Positions 1-6,187 of a stretch of DNA of 6,531 nucleotides are shown here, in pieces. A program made the translations under genes and the position numbers. How positions within the stretch are numbered: position 1 is the first letter of the stretch; every line of letters begins with the position of its first letter. The notes beneath the pieces are model-generated. The model was not told where the DNA came from, searched no databases, and saw only the letters and a list, made by a program, of their open reading frames with translations. Source of the DNA: Neisseriaceae bacterium (GTDB taxonomy: Bacteria; Pseudomonadota; Gammaproteobacteria; Burkholderiales; UBA11063); assembly GCA_947470205.1 (NCBI GenBank), contig CANISK010000085.1, positions 1-6,531 of the forward strand, given 5' to 3'.

Positions 1-389
1 AAATAATTACAACTCCTGAAATGGCTTTACACATTTATGATATATATCGTATGCGATCTAAAATAGAGGGAGTATTTAAATTTTTAAAAGATGTATTAGG
101 TTGGGAATATTTCAATATACAGAGTTTTACTGCAATCAAAAATTTACTTACGTTATGTTTTTTTATTGCTGGATATTTTTATGAAATTGAATCTGTATTA
201 GTTGATAATTACATGACCGAACATATTGCATATTTAGGCGGAGGAAAAGGAGAGGTCACTCGATATTATATACTAGAGGGATTTCAGGTGTTGGCTAATA
301 AAATACTAGCAGATAATTATATTCAAGAAAAACAAATCACAGAGGATGAACTAAAGAAAATGTACAAAATGGCGTTTTTAAGTGTTTAA
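1..389 (+). CDS. IS4-family transposase, C-terminal fragment (5' end outside window)
   Basis: The reading frame is open from the left edge (first whole codon at 3), so the ATG at 21 is an internal Met and not a start. Counting from that Met, residues 9-23 contain Y9, R12, E16 and K23 in the exact Y-(2)-R-(3)-E-(6)-K spacing that defines the IS4 family. E16 would be the third acidic residue of the RNase H-fold DDE catalytic triad, and the two Asp residues lie outside the window. A hydrophobic helix with LLTLCFFIAGYFYEI follows, as in the C-terminal part of IS4-type transposases. The protein would cut and join the ends of its own element. It ends at a TAA (387-389), but the -1 frame carries an acidic tail to a TAG at 431-433, so a one-base loss in the T tract at 375-379 is possible. 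It converges with ppk. Family assignment is good; the exact IS is unknown. Confidence 0.8.
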   Translation, partial: IITTPEMALHIYDIYRMRSKIEGVFKFLKDVLGWEYFNIQSFTAIKNLLTLCFFIAGYFYEIESVLVDNYMTEHIAYLGGGKGEVTRYYILEGFQVLANKILADNYIQEKQITEDELKKMYKMAFLSV

Positions 390-445
390 ATGAAGGTGAT
401 GATGATGAATTTGGAGATTTGTCAAGGAGTTAGTAATGACTAGAT

Positions 446-460
446 TGTAGGGCTACTACA
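446..460. repeat. Short dyad (TGTAG/CTACA) between the IS and ppk
   Basis: TGTAG at 446-450 and CTACA at 456-460 form a five-base-pair stem around a GGCTA loop. The second arm touches the complement of the ppk stop codon (461-463). There is no T tract after it in either direction, so it is not a convincing intrinsic terminator. It could be part of the IS terminal repeat or chance. Confidence 0.35.
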
Positions 461-2527
461 TTAGGTTAATTTACGCAAAAGTGCCTCCTGTGCCGAAAAA
501 CCATCCTTGCTTATAACTTTTGTGTAATTACCATCTTTATCCATTATCCATGCATTAGCAGTATCTTGTAAATACACCTCCAGTCCTTCGTAAATAATTC
601 GCCGTTTAATTTTATCATCCAAAATCGGGATACACGTCTCAACCCGTCTAAAGAAATTACGTTTCATCCAATCAGCTGACGATAAATAAACATCTTTTGC
701 CCCATTATTATAAAAATAAAACACTCTATGATGCTCTAAAAAACGTCCAACGATTGAGCGCACCTCAATATTATCTGATACACCAGGTAAACCAGGACGT
801 AGGGCGCAAGCACCTCTTACAATCAGGGTGATTTTTACCCCCGCTTGAGATGCCCGATACAACGCTTTAATAACTTGGTTTTCAATCAATGAATTCATCT
901 TGGCCATAATCACTGCATACTTACCATTTAGTGCATTCATAGTCTCACTCTCTATACTTTGTAGGATTAGTTCAAATAAATTAAACGGTGCTTGGTAAAT
1001 ATGTTTTATAGTTGGATTTCTTCCATGCCCAGTAATTTCAGCGAAGATATTATCCACGTCCCCAGTAATAAGAGGGTTGGCAGTAAGTAACCCAAAGTCA
1101 GTATACATTTTAGCAGTTTGTTGATGATAGTTTCCAGTTCCCAAATGTACATAGTGCTGTATTTGATTATTTTCACGTCTAGCAATAAGTAACATTTTGG
1201 CGTGTACCTTACACCCCATTACGCCATACACCACATGCGCCCCTGCGTTTTCTAATGAATTTGCAAGTAATGCATTTGTAGCTTCATCAAATCTCGCAAA
1301 TAGCTCAATGGATGCCACTACTTCTTTGTTAGATTTGGCTGCCAAAATTAGGTTTTGTGCAAGTTCTGAATCTGCACCAATTCGATACATTGTCATTTTT
1401 ACTGCAACCACATCTGGGTCTGTTGCTGCTAATTTTGTGAGCTCCACCACTGGGTCAAAAGACTGATATGGTGTATGAATTAGGATATCCTCTTTTTTTA
1501 TGGCATCAAAGAGGTTAATGTTTTTTCTGAGGATTTGGGGTAGCCCTGGTGTATAATTTTTAAATTTTAATTTTGGATTATCGACTAAAGTATATATATC
1601 TTTTAGTCTAGTTAAATTCACGGGGCCATGAGCTAGATATAAGTCATCTTTACTGATGTGAAATTGATTTATTAAAATATCAATAAAAAAATTATCTGGA
1701 GTGGAGGAGGAGATATCAATTTCAAGTCTGGAGCATTCGGCATATTTTCTATTTTGCACTTCTTTAGTGACCAAACTTCTTAAATTTTTAGTGACATCAT
1801 AAGTGAGGTTTATGCTTGCATTTCTTGTAACCCGAAATGGATAGCACCCAATTACATTTTTTTCAGTAAAAAATGCATCAATATAAGTAGAGACTATATC
1901 TTGTAATAATATAAACTCATCATTTTTTGCGTTTGTTCTTTTTGGGAGTTTAATCACACGGGGCAATACACGTGGTGCTTCAATAATCGCAATTTTTGAG
2001 TTTCTACCATATTGGTCAACGCCATTGAGTTCAATTGCAAAATGTAAGTTTTTATTGGGCACCTTTGGAAATGGATGAGATGGGTCGATACTAATTGGAG
2101 TGAGGGTAGTTTTAAGATTGGTTACAAAATAATTGTATATCCATTTTTGCCGCGATTTATTCCAATCATTTGGTGGCAGTATTACAATGTTATGTTTTTT
2201 TAGTTCTGGTTTTAAAATATTATTATATGTTTTGTATATGTCATCATATAAAGAAATTACTGCTTCACGTACTAAGTACAACGCATCTGCAACAGTTATA
2301 CCATCTGGTAATATCTTGTGTGGTTGCTCGCGGTTTAACTTCAAAAGCCTTGCTACTCGCACCTCAAATAATTCATCACAATTTTTAGATACAATGCATA
2401 AATAATTTAATCTCTCAAGTAACGGGGAGCTTTCGTCAACCACAAGTGCTAGTATTCGACGGTTAAATTCAACCAAACCAACTTCACGGTTTAACAGCAT
2501 ATCTTTATCATTGATCATTGTGTTCAT
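461..2527 (-). CDS. ppk: Polyphosphate kinase 1 (PPK1)
   Basis: The enzyme reversibly transfers the gamma-phosphate of ATP onto a growing inorganic polyphosphate chain, through an autophosphorylated histidine; PPK1 is usually membrane-associated. At 688 aa it is full length. The four PPK1 domains run in order: N-terminal domain (about 10-115), head domain (about 124-305), and the two phospholipase-D-like catalytic domains C1 (about 335-500) and C2 (about 505-675). Active-site residues are intact. H442 in CKVHAKMLL matches the phosphorylated His435 of the E. coli enzyme, H599 in FLEHHRVF matches His592, and R382 (MYR) and R412 (FARFDE) match Arg375 and Arg405; the offset is a constant seven residues. 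I chose the ATG at 2527, with a weak GGA ribosome site at 2539-2541; an in-frame ATG at 2518 is an alternative. It lies 34 bp downstream of dps on the same strand with no terminator between, so co-transcription is likely. Its 3' end abuts the IS4 element. Confidence 0.97.
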   Translation of the reverse strand: MNTMINDKDMLLNREVGLVEFNRRILALVVDESSPLLERLNYLCIVSKNCDELFEVRVARLLKLNREQPHKILPDGITVADALYLVREAVISLYDDIYKTYNNILKPELKKHNIVILPPNDWNKSRQKWIYNYFVTNLKTTLTPISIDPSHPFPKVPNKNLHFAIELNGVDQYGRNSKIAIIEAPRVLPRVIKLPKRTNAKNDEFILLQDIVSTYIDAFFTEKNVIGCYPFRVTRNASINLTYDVTKNLRSLVTKEVQNRKYAECSRLEIDISSSTPDNFFIDILINQFHISKDDLYLAHGPVNLTRLKDIYTLVDNPKLKFKNYTPGLPQILRKNINLFDAIKKEDILIHTPYQSFDPVVELTKLAATDPDVVAVKMTMYRIGADSELAQNLILAAKSNKEVVASIELFARFDEATNALLANSLENAGAHVVYGVMGCKVHAKMLLIARRENNQIQHYVHLGTGNYHQQTAKMYTDFGLLTANPLITGDVDNIFAEITGHGRNPTIKHIYQAPFNLFELILQSIESETMNALNGKYAVIMAKMNSLIENQVIKALYRASQAGVKITLIVRGACALRPGLPGVSDNIEVRSIVGRFLEHHRVFYFYNNGAKDVYLSSADWMKRNFFRRVETCIPILDDKIKRRIIYEGLEVYLQDTANAWIMDKDGNYTKVISKDGFSAQEALLRKLT

Positions 2528-2561
2528 GATATTTTTATTCCAGATACTTAGAGTATATTTT

Positions 2562-3047
2562 TTAAATTACCAATGAACGTAGCATCCATACAGTTTTTTC
2601 ATGTATTTGTAATCTTTGAGTAACCAAATCCACAGTCACGTAGTCATTAGCTGCAGTTGCAATTGGCAGTAGAAATCTATTAGTGCTTATCACAACTTCA
2701 TGGGCATGGATAAGGTGTTTTATCATATCATCTGCCGTGATATTGCCACTATGTTCAACCACTTTGGTAAGTTTGGCAAATTCGCTATAGCTTCCAGGGG
2801 CAATAAACCCAAGTGCGCGAATTCTTTCAGCAATAAGGTCTACCGCAAGCCACAACTCGCTGTACTGGGTTTCAAACATAAGATGCAAAGTGTTAAACAT
2901 CGCACCTGTAACATTCCAATGAAAATTATGTGTTTTTAGATATAAAGAATACGTATCAGCAAATAAATGTGCTAATTGATTAGCAGTTTTTACTCTATCA
3001 CCCTCAGAAATTCCATCATTAATTGTAAAAAATTGTTGCTTTAACAT
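2562..3047 (-). CDS. dps: Dps-family miniferritin (iron-storage / DNA-protection protein)
   Basis: Dps proteins form hollow 12-subunit cages that oxidise Fe(II), preferably with hydrogen peroxide, and store the ferric mineral, limiting Fenton damage; some also bind DNA. At 161 aa it has the normal length and the four-helix ferritin-like fold. The inter-subunit ferroxidase ligands are present: H43 in NFHWNV, H55 in NTLHLMFE, E59 (an acidic residue where many Dps have Asp), D70 and E74 in VDLIAER. The N-terminal tail before the first helix has only one lysine (K3), and the C-terminus stops soon after the last helix, so the Lys-rich DNA-binding tail of E. coli Dps is missing and DNA binding is uncertain. 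The start is fixed by a strong GGAGGT site five bases upstream. It is the first gene of a probable dps-ppk transcript and diverges from the PAS-LuxR-type regulator gene. Confidence 0.95.
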   Translation of the reverse strand: MLKQQFFTINDGISEGDRVKTANQLAHLFADTYSLYLKTHNFHWNVTGAMFNTLHLMFETQYSELWLAVDLIAERIRALGFIAPGSYSEFAKLTKVVEHSGNITADDMIKHLIHAHEVVISTNRFLLPIATAANDYVTVDLVTQRLQIHEKTVWMLRSLVI

Positions 3048-3052
3048 AACAT

Positions 3053-3058
3053 ACCTCC
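3053..3058 (-). promoter_or_regulatory. Strong Shine-Dalgarno site of dps
   Basis: ACCTCC on the plus strand reads GGAGGT on the minus strand, five bases before the dps ATG. It is the strongest ribosome binding site in the window, much better than the weak GGA in front of ppk or speA, and suggests dps is translated more than its partner ppk from a shared mRNA. Confidence 0.8.
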
Positions 3059-3124
3059 AATTATCATATATTCTTCTTTATCTTTAAGTTTTTGTTTACT
3101 AAAAAATAAGTATCTCGAATATAA

Positions 3125-3163
3125 ATTATACCTCATATTATACACTTTTTGTGGAAAAACCAA
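3125..3163 (-). promoter_or_regulatory. Candidate dps promoter(s)
   Basis: Two perfect minus-strand TATAAT hexamers lie at 3130-3125 and 3142-3137. The outer one has a partial -35, TTGGTT (3163-3158), at a short 15-bp spacing; the inner one has only TCCACA (3155-3150) at 19 bp. A weak -35 would suit a stationary-phase sigma factor, as is common for dps genes, but in DNA this AT-rich perfect -10 hexamers arise by chance. The predicted 5' leader is about 70-85 nt. Confidence 0.35.
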
Positions 3164-3234
3164 TATTTTATACAACCCAAAAACATATCAAAAACAGATT
3201 GCTATATTTTATTCATACAGCAACAACTCAACAC

Positions 3235-3253
3235 TTATAATATAAAATTATAA
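3235..3253. repeat. Perfect 7-bp inverted repeat TTATAAT/ATTATAA
   Basis: TTATAAT (3235-3241) and ATTATAA (3247-3253) are exact inverted copies separated by ATAAA. The site lies about midway in the divergent region, upstream of both genes, where an operator for a dimeric regulator would be expected. The arms are pure A/T and contain -10-like hexamers, so chance is a real alternative. Confidence 0.3.
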
Positions 3254-3361
3254 TGGTAGGGTAAATTCAGACAGATTTTAACCAAAATTAAGATATAATT
3301 ATTTTATATTTTATGAGGAAATAATTTACTAGTGGAGCAAAATTTTTAGATTAATAGCAAC

Positions 3362-3385
3362 AAAAAGTGGCAAATAAGCCACCTT
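3362..3385 (-). terminator. Rho-independent terminator on the minus strand, no evident upstream gene
   Basis: Read on the minus strand, GTGGC (3382-3378), a TTATTT loop and GCCAC (3371-3367) form a GC-rich five-base-pair stem, extended by two A-T pairs past a single bulged G, and followed directly by TTTTTG (3366-3361). This is the standard intrinsic terminator layout. On the plus strand the same hairpin is followed by CTTACAATTTTG, which is not a U tract, so the direction is minus. It would stop transcripts entering from the regulator side before they reach the dps promoter. Confidence 0.5.
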
Positions 3386-3439
3386 ACAATTTTGAGTTTT
3401 AGTTAATTTATGTAAAGACTAGAGCACATCTCTGAAATT

Positions 3440-3481
3440 TTGATTAAAATAATTATTTTTTTTTATATAATATGGTACAAT
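3440..3481 (+). promoter_or_regulatory. Candidate promoter of the PAS-LuxR-type regulator gene
   Basis: A perfect TATAAT (3466-3471) is preceded by TTGATT (3440-3445, four of six -35 matches), but the spacer is 20 bp and includes an uninterrupted T9 run at 3456-3464. An overlapping alternative is the extended -10 TGGTACAAT (3473-3481), which needs no -35. Either would give a leader of roughly 35-50 nt. Confidence 0.4.
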
Positions 3482-3511
3482 TAAAATGATACCTTAATAA
3501 TGATATTTTGT

Positions 3512-3516
3512 AAGGA
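3512..3516 (+). promoter_or_regulatory. Ribosome binding site that decides the regulator start
   Basis: AAGGA lies eight bases before the ATG at 3525, an ideal distance. The in-frame TTG at 3519 is only two bases downstream of it and is therefore unlikely to be the start. Confidence 0.65.
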
Positions 3517-3524
3517 TATTGTAT

Positions 3525-4244
3525 ATGAAATTAAAATCTTTGTCAGATGTAGATTTTATAGAATTCTATCTTGAAACATTAAAAGCAAATCCACCAGCAC
3601 GCTCTTTTGTGCTGCTTGATTTAAATTTGAATATATTATATGCAAATAATACATTTTTAGATTTTGTTGAGATGTCGTTAGGGGAAGTTCAAGGAAAACG
3701 AATGAAGGATTGGGGGAGCTCTTTCCTTGCACCAATTGCTCCACAGACAAGATTATTGGCTGAAAAAGCCTTAAAACAAGATCAATATGTAAGAAGTATT
3801 ATTGAAGTGATTAAAAATGATACCCCTCATTATATAGACTGCTATTATATCAAAGTGACCAATCCTTTTACTAAAAATATTGTGGGAGTTGTTAGTAATT
3901 TAAATTGGGCGAGATTTAGTAACCCATTGTTAAATATTATTAAAGCATTGCATAAAAAAATGGTAATCATAAATGATGAGGGGGATTCATTTGCTAAAAT
4001 GGCAATTGATTTAACTCCGATAGAACATGAAATTACAACCTTACTTGTGATTGGTAAGTCATACAAAGAAGTTGCTGCAATTTTGAGTGAAATTCATGAT
4101 CAACAATATGTACCTGCAACAATATCAACAATTACCTACCGTAAAATATTCACCAAATTTGATGTAAATTCATTATCTGGACTTATAATGCGTGCAACTT
4201 CTTTAAGAATTTTGGAGTCTATCCCAAAATCATTTTTATCTTAA
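3525..4244 (+). CDS. PAS-domain transcriptional regulator with LuxR-type helix-turn-helix
   Basis: This predicted 239-aa DNA-binding regulator combines an N-terminal sensor with a C-terminal DNA-binding domain. Residues about 22-128 look like a PAS domain: VLLDLNLNILYANNTFLDF gives the opening strand and helix, and strands near YIDCYYIKV and IVGVVSNLNW close the fold. From L163 the pattern LTPIEHEITTLLVIGKSYKE is the start of a LuxR/GerE helix-turn-helix. The following turn is about six residues longer than in standard LuxR proteins before the recognition helix (TISTITYRKIFTKF), a variant I associate with PAS-LuxR proteins of Legionella-like bacteria. There is no receiver domain, signal peptide or membrane segment, so it is probably cytoplasmic; the PAS ligand cannot be read from sequence. 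The ATG is preferred over TTG 3519 because of the ribosome site. speA follows after 35 bp on the same strand, and dps diverges upstream. The target genes are unknown. Confidence 0.85.
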   Translation: MKLKSLSDVDFIEFYLETLKANPPARSFVLLDLNLNILYANNTFLDFVEMSLGEVQGKRMKDWGSSFLAPIAPQTRLLAEKALKQDQYVRSIIEVIKNDTPHYIDCYYIKVTNPFTKNIVGVVSNLNWARFSNPLLNIIKALHKKMVIINDEGDSFAKMAIDLTPIEHEITTLLVIGKSYKEVAAILSEIHDQQYVPATISTITYRKIFTKFDVNSLSGLIMRATSLRILESIPKSFLS

Positions 4245-4279
4245 TTGACTATGAATATATAACTAAAAATGGAATCAAC

Positions 4280-6187
4280 ATGTCTGATACTTATGAAAAT
4301 AAAAAAAATGCCAATAAAAAAGCCAAAGAATTTTACAATATGCAAGGATGGGGAAATGGTTATTTTGATATTAATAAAAAGGGAGAATTAACAGTCAAGC
4401 GTGGTAAATATTTGGCCGATAAAGATGTACCAATTATAGATATAGTAAATAAAATTAAAGAAATGGGGTATCAAACTCCTTTACTATTACGCTTTAAGGA
4501 TATTACTATAAATAGAGCCCACAGAATAATAAAAGCATTTTATGATATGCGAAAAATCTTGAACTACACCGGATATTATACTTTAATTTATCCAATTAAA
4601 GTTAATCAATACCAAACTACAGTTAATAGTATATTATCCATTAAAGAGCATGTGGGTATAGAGGCTGGTAGCAAACCAGAGCTTTTAGCTGTATTATCTT
4701 TGGTAAAAGACAATAAAACACCGATAATATGTAATGGCTACAAAGACAAAGAATACATAAAAACCGCATTAATTGCAAGAAAAATTGGACGTCAAATTAC
4801 GATTGTAATTGAAAAATCGATCGAGGCAGAATATGTCGTAGAGTTATCTCGGATATTAAATGTATCACCATTGTTGGGTGTGAGATTTAGACTTGGCATT
4901 ACGTTGTCTGGTAAATGGGCGCATTCTGGAGGAGAAAAATCAAAATTTGGACTCAATACCACCCAATTACTACAGTTAGTATCATTATTAAAAAATAATA
5001 ATTTATTGAATAATTTACATTTATTACATTGTCACCAAGGCTCACAAATTGCCAATGTTAATGATATTTATCAATACATTAATGAATTATCAACAGTGTA
5101 TGTGGAGTTACATAAACTAGGGGCAAATTTAAACACTATAGATATTGGTGGTGGTCTTGCGGTGGACTACGATGGTTCTCGCACGCGGAATTTTAATTCA
5201 ACCAATTATAGCCTTGGAGATTATGCGCATATTATTCTATCTGTTATAAAAAATACATTAGATAAAGACAATATTCCATTACCTCATATTTACTCTGAGT
5301 CTGGACGAGCCGTAACTGCACACCACGCTGTTTTTGTGACAAATATTGTAGAGATAGAAAGTGTTGTAGGGGAAGAAATTCCTATTGTCAAAACCAAAGA
5401 TGAAGACTTACTTGAACTTGGTGGATTATTGGAGCGATTTGATAATACCCCAATTAATGAAATATATAATATTAGTATAAATGCAATAGAAAGCCTTTAT
5501 AACAGATTTAGTGAGGGCAAATTATCTATAGAAAAAAGAGCAGTGGGGGAGCAGTTATATTCACATATCAAATTAAAACTTATTAAAAAATTAGATAAAA
5601 GTTATCGTGCTCATCGCGATCTTTATGATATATTAGATGAAGATCTGGCAAAAAAAATTATTGCTAATTTTTCACTCTTTCAATCCATGCCAGATGCATG
5701 GGCAATATCGCAAATGTTTCCCATACTACCATTAAACCAATTAAATAGTGAACCAAGCATGAGAGCTGTTATAGAAGATATCACCTGCGACTCAGACGGG
5801 AGAATATCTAATTACTTGGATTATCAGGGAAATGAGCCATCCATTAAACTCCCCAAATATGATCATCAAAATCCATACCTCCTTGGTGTATTCTTGGTGG
5901 GAGCTTATCAAGAAATAATGGGCAATATGCATAATTTATTTGGCCCGGTAAATACAGCTGAAGTCACGTTAAAAAATGATGGAACTTTTGAGTTGGAAAT
6001 ATATGAGGCGTTTAGTAATTTGGACTCATTAGAGCATGTCGGGTATGATAAATTAGATGTATTGAATAATATAGTAAAGTATATAAAACATGCCAAACTC
6101 CACAAAAAAGAAGAGAAGCAATTTTTAGATTTTATAACAAGTGTAGCTCAATCGCATACCTACCTTACTGACATTAGTATTACATAA
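4280..6187 (+). CDS. speA: Biosynthetic arginine decarboxylase (SpeA type, PLP-dependent)
   Basis: The enzyme converts L-arginine to agmatine and CO2, the first step of the agmatine route to putrescine. It belongs to the alanine-racemase-fold (fold III) PLP decarboxylases. At 635 aa it is full length (E. coli SpeA is about 658 aa). The barrel domain (about 65-370) holds the PLP lysine K107 in YPIKVNQ, H252 in LHCHQGSQ, the phosphate-binding G290-G292 in IDIGGGLAVDYDG, and E340-R343 in SESGRA. A helical insert (about 395-480) and the C-terminal barrel follow, with the catalytic Cys C503 in DITCDSDG and HNLFG at 551-555. After HNLFG it reads PVNTAEV, where many SpeA have an acidic or Asn residue; the position is variable in the family. 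The ATG at 4280 has a weak GGA ribosome site at 4271-4273. It follows the regulator by 35 bp without a visible terminator, so co-transcription is likely. The early codons include an A8 run (4301-4308). No speB or other agmatine gene is in the window. Confidence 0.96.
   Translation: MSDTYENKKNANKKAKEFYNMQGWGNGYFDINKKGELTVKRGKYLADKDVPIIDIVNKIKEMGYQTPLLLRFKDITINRAHRIIKAFYDMRKILNYTGYYTLIYPIKVNQYQTTVNSILSIKEHVGIEAGSKPELLAVLSLVKDNKTPIICNGYKDKEYIKTALIARKIGRQITIVIEKSIEAEYVVELSRILNVSPLLGVRFRLGITLSGKWAHSGGEKSKFGLNTTQLLQLVSLLKNNNLLNNLHLLHCHQGSQIANVNDIYQYINELSTVYVELHKLGANLNTIDIGGGLAVDYDGSRTRNFNSTNYSLGDYAHIILSVIKNTLDKDNIPLPHIYSESGRAVTAHHAVFVTNIVEIESVVGEEIPIVKTKDEDLLELGGLLERFDNTPINEIYNISINAIESLYNRFSEGKLSIEKRAVGEQLYSHIKLKLIKKLDKSYRAHRDLYDILDEDLAKKIIANFSLFQSMPDAWAISQMFPILPLNQLNSEPSMRAVIEDITCDSDGRISNYLDYQGNEPSIKLPKYDHQNPYLLGVFLVGAYQEIMGNMHNLFGPVNTAEVTLKNDGTFELEIYEAFSNLDSLEHVGYDKLDVLNNIVKYIKHAKLHKKEEKQFLDFITSVAQSHTYLTDISIT

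Larger units (their letters stand above)
1..460 (+). mobile_element. IS4-family insertion sequence, 3' part only
   Basis: The transposase C-terminus implies an insertion sequence whose left part lies outside the window. The right boundary cannot be fixed without the left inverted repeat. The most likely limit is the stretch 434-460, which separates the end of the transposase (389, or 433 in the shifted frame) from the ppk stop codon at 461 and contains a small dyad at 446-460. No target-site duplication can be tested here. Confidence 0.5.
3048..3524. other. Divergent intergenic region between dps and the regulator gene
   Basis: These 477 bp separate two divergent genes and are markedly AT-rich. 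I see no ORF of useful length on either strand. They hold the dps ribosome site, minus-strand promoter candidates at 3125-3142, a perfect dyad at 3235-3253, a minus-strand intrinsic terminator at 3362-3385, and the plus-strand promoter and ribosome site of the regulator. Several other TATAAT hexamers (plus strand 3236, 3249, 3294) lack a recognisable -35 partner. The length is generous for two simple promoters. Confidence 0.7.

Noticed and set aside
1197..1466. Plus-strand open frame of 89 codons inside ppk
   Set aside because: It lies antisense to the conserved PPK1 catalytic domain and has a Ser/Ala-rich composition typical of a shadow frame, with no ribosome site.
2133..2405. Two overlapping plus-strand open frames (90 and 72 codons) within the ppk N-terminal region
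   Set aside because: Both are antisense to the clearly real ppk and have no recognisable features; the second reaches only 2388.
2700..2939. Plus-strand open frame of 79 codons opposite dps
   Set aside because: It is antisense to a fully conserved dps coding sequence.
3486..3508. Fur-box-like repeats (ATGATA at 3486 and 3500)
   Set aside because: The match to the GATAAT hexamer array is poor, and such A/T words are common in this region.
3519..3524. TTG at 3519 as start of the regulator
   Set aside because: It sits two bases after AAGGA, too close for initiation; the ATG at 3525 has proper spacing and is the stronger start codon.
3556..4066. Two minus-strand open frames opposite the regulator (64 and 73 codons)
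   Set aside because: They are shadows of the PAS and helix-turn-helix coding sequence. They could only matter if the minus-strand terminator at 3362-3385 served an antisense RNA, for which there is no coding support.
5930..5956. HNLFG followed by PVNTAEV in SpeA as a catalytic defect
   Set aside because: The residues after HNLFG vary among arginine decarboxylases (plant enzymes have Gly-Pro there), and all other active-site motifs are intact.
5908..6105. Minus-strand open frame of 65 codons opposite the speA C-terminus
   Set aside because: It is antisense to the conserved HNLFG region of SpeA and has no start signal.
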